NCBI GenBank assembly: GCA_907163375.1
Contig: CAJQUW010011313.1
Span: forward strand, 196,501 to 260,500
Direction of reading: 5' to 3'
DNA length: 64,000 bases
Source: Prostheceraeus crozeri
Taxonomy: Eukaryota > Platyhelminthes > Polycladida > Euryleptidae
In this document: positions 59,604 to 64,000 of the stretch, one piece after another
How positions within the stretch are numbered: position 1 is the first letter of the stretch
Layout: each line of letters starts with the position of its first letter
Notes under the pieces: generated by a model
What the model saw: only the letters and a program-made list of their open reading frames with translations
Databases searched by the model: none
What the model was told of the DNA's origin: nothing
Program-made: the position numbers and the translations under genes

Positions 59604-59728
59604 GTGCAGAATTACAGAGACGTTGTCGACAACTTCGGGAGCAAGTCATTCAGGATTCAAAATACGATGCAGAAACATTGTTTCGTCTTCTCTTACTGAC
59701 CGGCCAATTTGAATTCCGACTATTAGAG
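59604..59728 (+). CDS. WASHC5: WASHC5 coding exon 6 (residues 385-426)
   Basis: A short 125-nt exon found by phase and homology. The acceptor cattttcag ends at 59603 and the donor GTAAGT starts at 59729. Two leading bases (GT) complete the Gly codon split with exon 5, then 41 codons end in phase 0. It encodes AELQRRCRQLREQVIQDSKY, ETLFRLLLLTGQFEFRLLE, matching strumpellin's [20 protein letters not shown] and FQLLLDTAQFEFILKE. It lies about 17.7 kb after exon 5 and is the last exon visible. Confidence 0.93.
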
Positions 59729-60699
59729 GTAAGTCATCAAGTGGGAGGTTGATTTCACGAATTCATTTTTACAAGTTCAATCACTTCCAAGGAAAGATTA
59801 TTTCCCATCTCTCATGTCGTCACGTTGTCACAAATTCCTCATCAATAAGAGTACAGATGAGTTGCATTAATAATTGAGCTATTACCAATTCGTTAACCGA
59901 CAACAGTTCAGAAGAATGGATAATAAAATTTGCAGTCAAACAAGCCGTCGATTTTATAATTAATACTGTCTCACAATACATCAAAACTATCGCTCATAAT
60001 TTTATAGGACTTATTATTCTTTGTGATGTTACACTTGAGTACGCACTGCTTTATCGTTAGTAAATCCTTTGAAGTGCCTCGTTCAACTCAGTTGCTCGCT
60101 CCAATTATCTCTTCTCAGAAATCGAAGCAGTGCACTGTAACCAACTATCTTTGCATTAGTTTTGCTTAATATAGTTATTTATCTACAAATCGGGCTTTCA
60201 GATCCAGATTTCTGGAACACTCAGCATTAGTAGCAAAGACAATAAGAGTTCGTTTTCTGAACAAATTCGCTTCTGTCACAAAGAGAGAAATGACCTTACT
60301 GTTGACAACTTTTCTGTAGAATTCGTTGATAAGCAAGATGCCTTATTTCCTCCAATAAGCACCGCGTTTATTAAAGTGTGCGACTTTTCACTTGTGAGAT
60401 TTTTTAAAATCGAATGACAGGAACTTGCCAGCCAAAAGAATTTGTGTGAGCATCACTCCTTAACCTTGTGACTTTTGACTTGTTTTCTTTCCATCAGCTT
60501 CATTGTCAGTTACCTTGATGCAGCCCGATGAGATCCGTTCGAAAGATCTCAGTGTGACTTTCCTTTTGTGACTTCACCTTATAAATGATCTTTAAACGAC
60601 TTGTCTTTTTCCTATACAAAATAACACCATTAATTACAAGCATTTGAACTTTGCGGGAAGCATCAATAAGAGCTGCAAACTCATCGAGCATGCTTCTTC
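59729..60699. other. WASHC5 intron 6, start, nothing recognised
   Basis: AT-rich intronic sequence. I looked here and downstream for the next strumpellin segment (KEMFKQML type) and did not find it. Confidence 0.5.
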
Positions 60700-60865
60700 C
60701 TGCATTGCCGACAAGGCGTGGTGACTTGTATTAGCGGTTTCCTTCCCATGGTCACTTGAAGGCAGGGCTCACAGAAAACCTGAGCGTGATGAGTCATGGG
60801 ATGACTCCGTGCTCACCGGAGACATGAGCGCCTCTCTTGACTGTGATGGCCACCATTAACGCAGT
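60700..60865. other. GC-richer patch with hairpin-forming sequence
   Basis: Contains GAGTCATGGGATGACTC (6-bp stem, 5-base loop) within a stretch reading CTGAGCGTGATGAG...GTGCTCACCGGAGACATGAG. It stands out in base composition from its AT-rich surroundings. Possibly part of an unlisted repeat; no second copy was found in the window. Confidence 0.35.
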
Positions 60866-61499
60866 TTATAGGCTAGGTTTTTTTAATTATCTCTTCCAAT
60901 AAGAATCATCCCTATGCAAGACATGATGTATGCTTTAAAGTATATCGATGACGATATAAAAATAGATGTTGAGTTTTAGGTTGAATGTGACGCTAATGAT
61001 TATGTGACTTATTTTATCATAATATATGTAGACTGCACTACCGTTCAATATCATTGTCATTCCAGTGACGTATGAGCTGTTTTTATTAAATCAATAGATG
61101 ATGTATGCGGCATTTGTGGAGAGTTGCGATGTTTATTAGAGGAAATGCGATAATCCATTATAAACGCGCCTATCAGAATACATCAAGAAATTAGCTCCGA
61201 GTTTTCATCGCAGATATGAAATATGAATGGTCAACTGCTGATATTTAAAATTGTTCAATTAAGAAACAAAAGTTAAGAACTCTCTCGATAAAGATTGATT
61301 GTTCAAAGAAATCAGACAGAGCCTTCCGCGTCCAGAAAACTTGTTCTACTTCCTCTTCGTGACCAAGTGCTAGGTGCTCTAAACGTAGGGACCGTGTTAT
61401 TGGCTTTTACTTTGATTTCTTCTCCAAAATAGAACCTGAGAATGAAACGAAATCTTTTTTATGAAGTTAAATCTTCGCATTTAATATTAAAATGCAGTT

Positions 61500-61560
61500 T
61501 TCATAACGCTGACGGATACCCTTCCTGTCGATTTTTAATGACATCCTTTCGAGTAAAACG
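61500..61560 (-). repeat. Fragment of tRNA-derived SINE
   Basis: The reverse complement reads GTCATTAAAAATCGACAGGA and AGGGTATCCGTCAGCGTT, a diverged piece of the SINE body (GTCATTGGAAGTCGGCAGGAAGGGCATCC type). Head and tail are missing. Confidence 0.5.
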
Positions 61561-61611
61561 TAATTTTCCTTATGCAGCATTTTGATGGAATTATAAGTTG
61601 ATTATGATTAT

Positions 61612-61897
61612 GCGAAAGGATGTCGATTATGTTGTAAGCCTTGCTGCTGATTGTTCAATTAGATATTCGATGGAGTTACTTTATTTTATTGGTTTTTAAA
61701 ACAATATTTCGGAGTTATGACTCCATTCTCAAGTTATGCAAGGATAGAATCTATCATGTCTCTATCCTAGTATAACTCCAGAATGGAGTCATAACTCCGA
61801 TATATTGTTTTAAAAACTGATAAAATGAAGTAATTCCATCAAATATTTTATTGAACGATCATCAGCAAGGCTTACAACCTAATCGACATCCTTTCGC
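61612..61897. mobile_element. Hairpin MITE with about 130-bp arms
   Basis: Near-perfect inverted repeat. The left arm begins GCGAAAGGATGTCGATTATG, then TTGTAAGCCTTGCTG, ATATTCGATGGAGTTACTT and AGTTATGACTCCATTCT. The right arm carries these blocks reversed and ends GACATCCTTTCGC. The loop is only about 15 bases (61748-61763), so the whole unit could form one long stem. No coding sequence; no target duplication seen. Confidence 0.82.
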
Positions 61898-62094
61898 CTC
61901 AAATGCATGGCCAAAAGATCGCAAGGTCGAAGGCTAGCCGCTCGGACACAACATGGTGCAAAGATGAACTTGTCACTGATATTTTTAGATGAAGTTATTT
62001 GAAGCTTAGTTGACCATTGGTGGCAAAATATGAGGCATTTTTAGTTAATAATCACCAAAAAAATGCGAAACAGACTTCTTTATCTTCTGGCTTT
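61898..62094. other. Intron 6 segment, nothing recognised
   Basis: Short non-coding stretch between a hairpin MITE and a LINE end. Confidence 0.4.
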
Positions 62095-62510
62095 TAATCC
62101 CACACATGTGGTGTCGCCGGTTCGGAGTCTCCTCCTCCACTCTTTTCGGTCTTGGGCGTCTTCCTCGTCCTGGTAGGCGGCTTTCAGGTCCTCTACCCAA
62201 TCACACCATCTTCTTCTTGGTCTTCCTCTCTTCCTCCCGACCTATATATACATCATTCTCTTCCCTACATAACTCTCATTCCGTCTCTGTACGTGACCAA
62301 GCCATCGCAGTCTTCCTTCATTCATCTTCGCGCCCAGCTCATCAACCTTCACACTCCTGATAACTTCATTTCTAGCCTTATCCAGCAAAGACAAACCGCA
62401 CGAAAACCTCAACATCTTCATCTCCGTCACCTCTACCATCTTTTCCTCTCCTTTCGTGATAGCTTCCATCTCCATGCCGTATAGCATCGCCGGTCATACA
62501 ATTACTTTGT
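62095..62510 (-). mobile_element. RTE-like LINE, 3' end
   Basis: The - strand reads MLYGMEMEAITKGEEKMVEV, TEMKMLRFSCGLSLLDKARN, VIRSVKVDELGAKMNEGRLR and WLGHVQRRNESYVGKRM. It then continues, after a frame change, with GRPRRRWCDWVEDLKAAYQD and DAQDRKEWRR. This is the same protein end as in the fragments at 4470, 18990 and 33400. 5'-truncated. Confidence 0.84.
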
Positions 62511-64000
62511 GGAGCAAAAAATGCAAAACAGACGAAAAATATAAATCACAAACGTACACAAAGAGGCACAGTATGATCCAAGAAATACATCTTGAAAGCA
62601 TTCAAAATCCTGTCATTCGAAATAGTCCAATTTAAATAATCCTGAACATTTTGTGTTGCATTAATGTATCAATGAAAATACCGGAGCTCTATCGCTCTTT
62701 TGGTAAGAACTTCTATTCTCCCTCCCCCCCCACATATTTTAATTTTTCCGATTTCACCAAATTTCATCGAACTTGGTCACATAGGGTTAGGATAGGCTTG
62801 TACTGTCATAGAAGGATAGCACAAACAGCACTGAGACGTTTTACTTGAACCTTGGCATGAATGGTTGGTCCCCTGGATACTAACTTGAATATAAGATTCG
62901 AAGGCAAATTTCAGTTACAGTTGTGATCATGAACTTCGTGGAGTTGTTGTCTACAGTGAGCGACAAAGCAAGTGTTGTAAATTTTCTCCATAACAGAGGA
63001 ATTTTTCACACGCTTTTGCGAAGGTGGTCATGAAATGAGACTACACTAAATTAGGAGCGAGAAAATTCTGAAAATGTGTGGGCTGGGAGAATGGAAGTAC
63101 CGCTCCTTTTATAGCTATTCTCGTTTTTGTTATCAGTGCACAATTCAAATAATTTTATTTGGAATTATAAACTACGCATGTGACATAGATGAGACGAAGT
63201 GTGTATGCAATTTGATTGCAAGCTGCTAATGCAATTATTTATTATTGTTACTGTATCTTCTGTTTTTGTGTTTTACCAACAGAATATAAGATAACAAAAT
63301 ATAGAGTGATTTTATAGTTAATCTGTTTAATCAAATTTTACTTAATGATTCGAACATATGCTGTCTTGTGATGTGTAATAGCTGCTCGAAAATCGTTACT
63401 TTTATGTTGTGCTGTGCACATGCTCAGTACCTTATACTCAACTGATAATGTAAGCGAACCTGTTGCTTTTTTGGGTACATGTGTAGGTTTGGATATTTAT
63501 GGAAATGATTGCCATTCGATTCTTCAAGAGCATTTATGTTCAGTTTTGCTTAACAAATCAGTAGATTAAATTTTTTGGAATTATTCAATTATATGTTTTT
63601 TAAATTTTGATGTTTAAAATTGAAAATTAGCTCCGCGAATTCTCCATTTTATAACAGAAACCTGTCCCTTAATGCGTCAGTTCCCAATAGCACTGTCTGT
63701 ATTAGTGCAATATGAATGACAGTTTGATGAATGCCTCTTGCTCAAGTATGGCAATAAATTTTCTAACAGAATAGACGGATTTTTTGCACACATAACTTCG
63801 TTTCCCCGTGTAGAAAAAAAAGCCTTGTTCAGAACTCCAAGTTCGTGTTCGACTTGTGACAGACGCATTATGAACTGAATTTACATCCTCGAAGAACGTA
63901 AGGAGCTCAACATGGTATTCTGTCTCTGTACAAAGGATAGAGTTTCGGTGCATCTGAATATTTCTCAATCTAAAGTTAGGAATTCTTAACATCTTCAACA
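62511..64000. other. Intron 6 to window end, nothing recognised
   Basis: AT-rich intronic sequence. Short open stretches (63677-63868 and 63702-63998, -) show no known motif, and no further strumpellin exon was found. Confidence 0.45.

Larger units (their letters stand above)
785..59728 (+). other. WASHC5: WASHC5 (strumpellin) gene, 5' part, six coding exons
   Basis: Gene model joining exons 785-1009, 5895-6086, 13692-13909, 37657-37996, 41727-41904 and 59604-59728. They total 1278 nt, or 426 codons, open throughout. All junctions are GT-AG and the phases agree (0, 0, 2, 0, 1, 0). The protein follows vertebrate strumpellin almost column for column, for example [33 protein letters not shown] and MLHTA. 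Strumpellin is a known subunit of the WASH complex, which drives Arp2/3-dependent actin assembly on endosomes. Introns are about 4.9, 7.6, 23.7, 3.7 and 17.7 kb. The remaining roughly 63% of the protein must lie beyond the window, since no exon was found after 59728. No 5' UTR exon or promoter was identified. Confidence 0.95.

Noticed and set aside
60790-60850. Possible hammerhead ribozyme
   Set aside because: The GATGA and stem II are suggestive, but the conserved GAAA and closing stems are not found.
1-64000. CRISPR array, operon or bacterial-type gene cluster
   Set aside because: The window shows spliced exons, LINEs and SINEs of an animal genome; no regularly spaced repeats with unique spacers were seen.

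Overview
This is AT-rich genomic DNA from an animal, most likely an invertebrate. It holds the 5' part of one host gene, stretched over almost the whole window by very long introns that are full of mobile elements. The gene, on the + strand, is the orthologue of WASHC5 (strumpellin, a subunit of the endosomal WASH complex). Six coding exons (785-1009, 5895-6086, 13692-13909, 37657-37996, 41727-41904, 59604-59728) join in phase. They give 426 codons that follow the start of vertebrate strumpellin (about 1,159 aa) with hardly a gap. The rest of the gene lies beyond 64000. No other intact host gene was recognised. The species cannot be named from the sequence: large introns, several non-LTR retrotransposon families, tRNA-derived SINEs and hAT elements fit many invertebrates.

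Layout. Intron 1 (1010-5894) carries a 3' fragment of an RTE-like LINE on the - strand. Intron 2 (6087-13691) carries a decayed hAT transposase with one recognisable terminus. Intron 3 (13910-37656) is the main repeat reservoir: L2-like, jockey-like and RTE-like LINE pieces, several SINEs, a 0.64-kb fold-back element, hAT-like non-autonomous elements with terminal repeats (two with 8-bp target duplications), and a PIF/Harbinger-type MITE. Intron 4 (37997-41726) holds an L2-like LINE interrupted by a SINE. Intron 5 (41905-59603) holds a truncated LINE with an open 344-codon ORF, fold-back elements, a 2.45-kb DNA transposon with an unusual transposase and eight copies of a 14-bp motif, a coiled-coil pseudogene, and an R2/HERO-like retroelement relic split by a SINE. 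Intron 6 (from 59729) has a hairpin MITE and another RTE-like 3' end.

The insertions are layered: SINEs sit inside LINEs and inside a DNA transposon, and a hAT-like element sits inside an RTE-like LINE, so relative ages can be read directly. The most interesting candidate is the element at 47972-50420. Its transposase family is one I recognise only by motif, and it has short terminal inverted repeats and a GTGACGGACTTAAC motif repeated near both ends. Its transposase appears broken by only one frameshift in the part that can be read.

Limits: all calls are by eye from translated sequence and repeat matching, and no database search was possible. Element ends without terminal repeats or target duplications are approximate.
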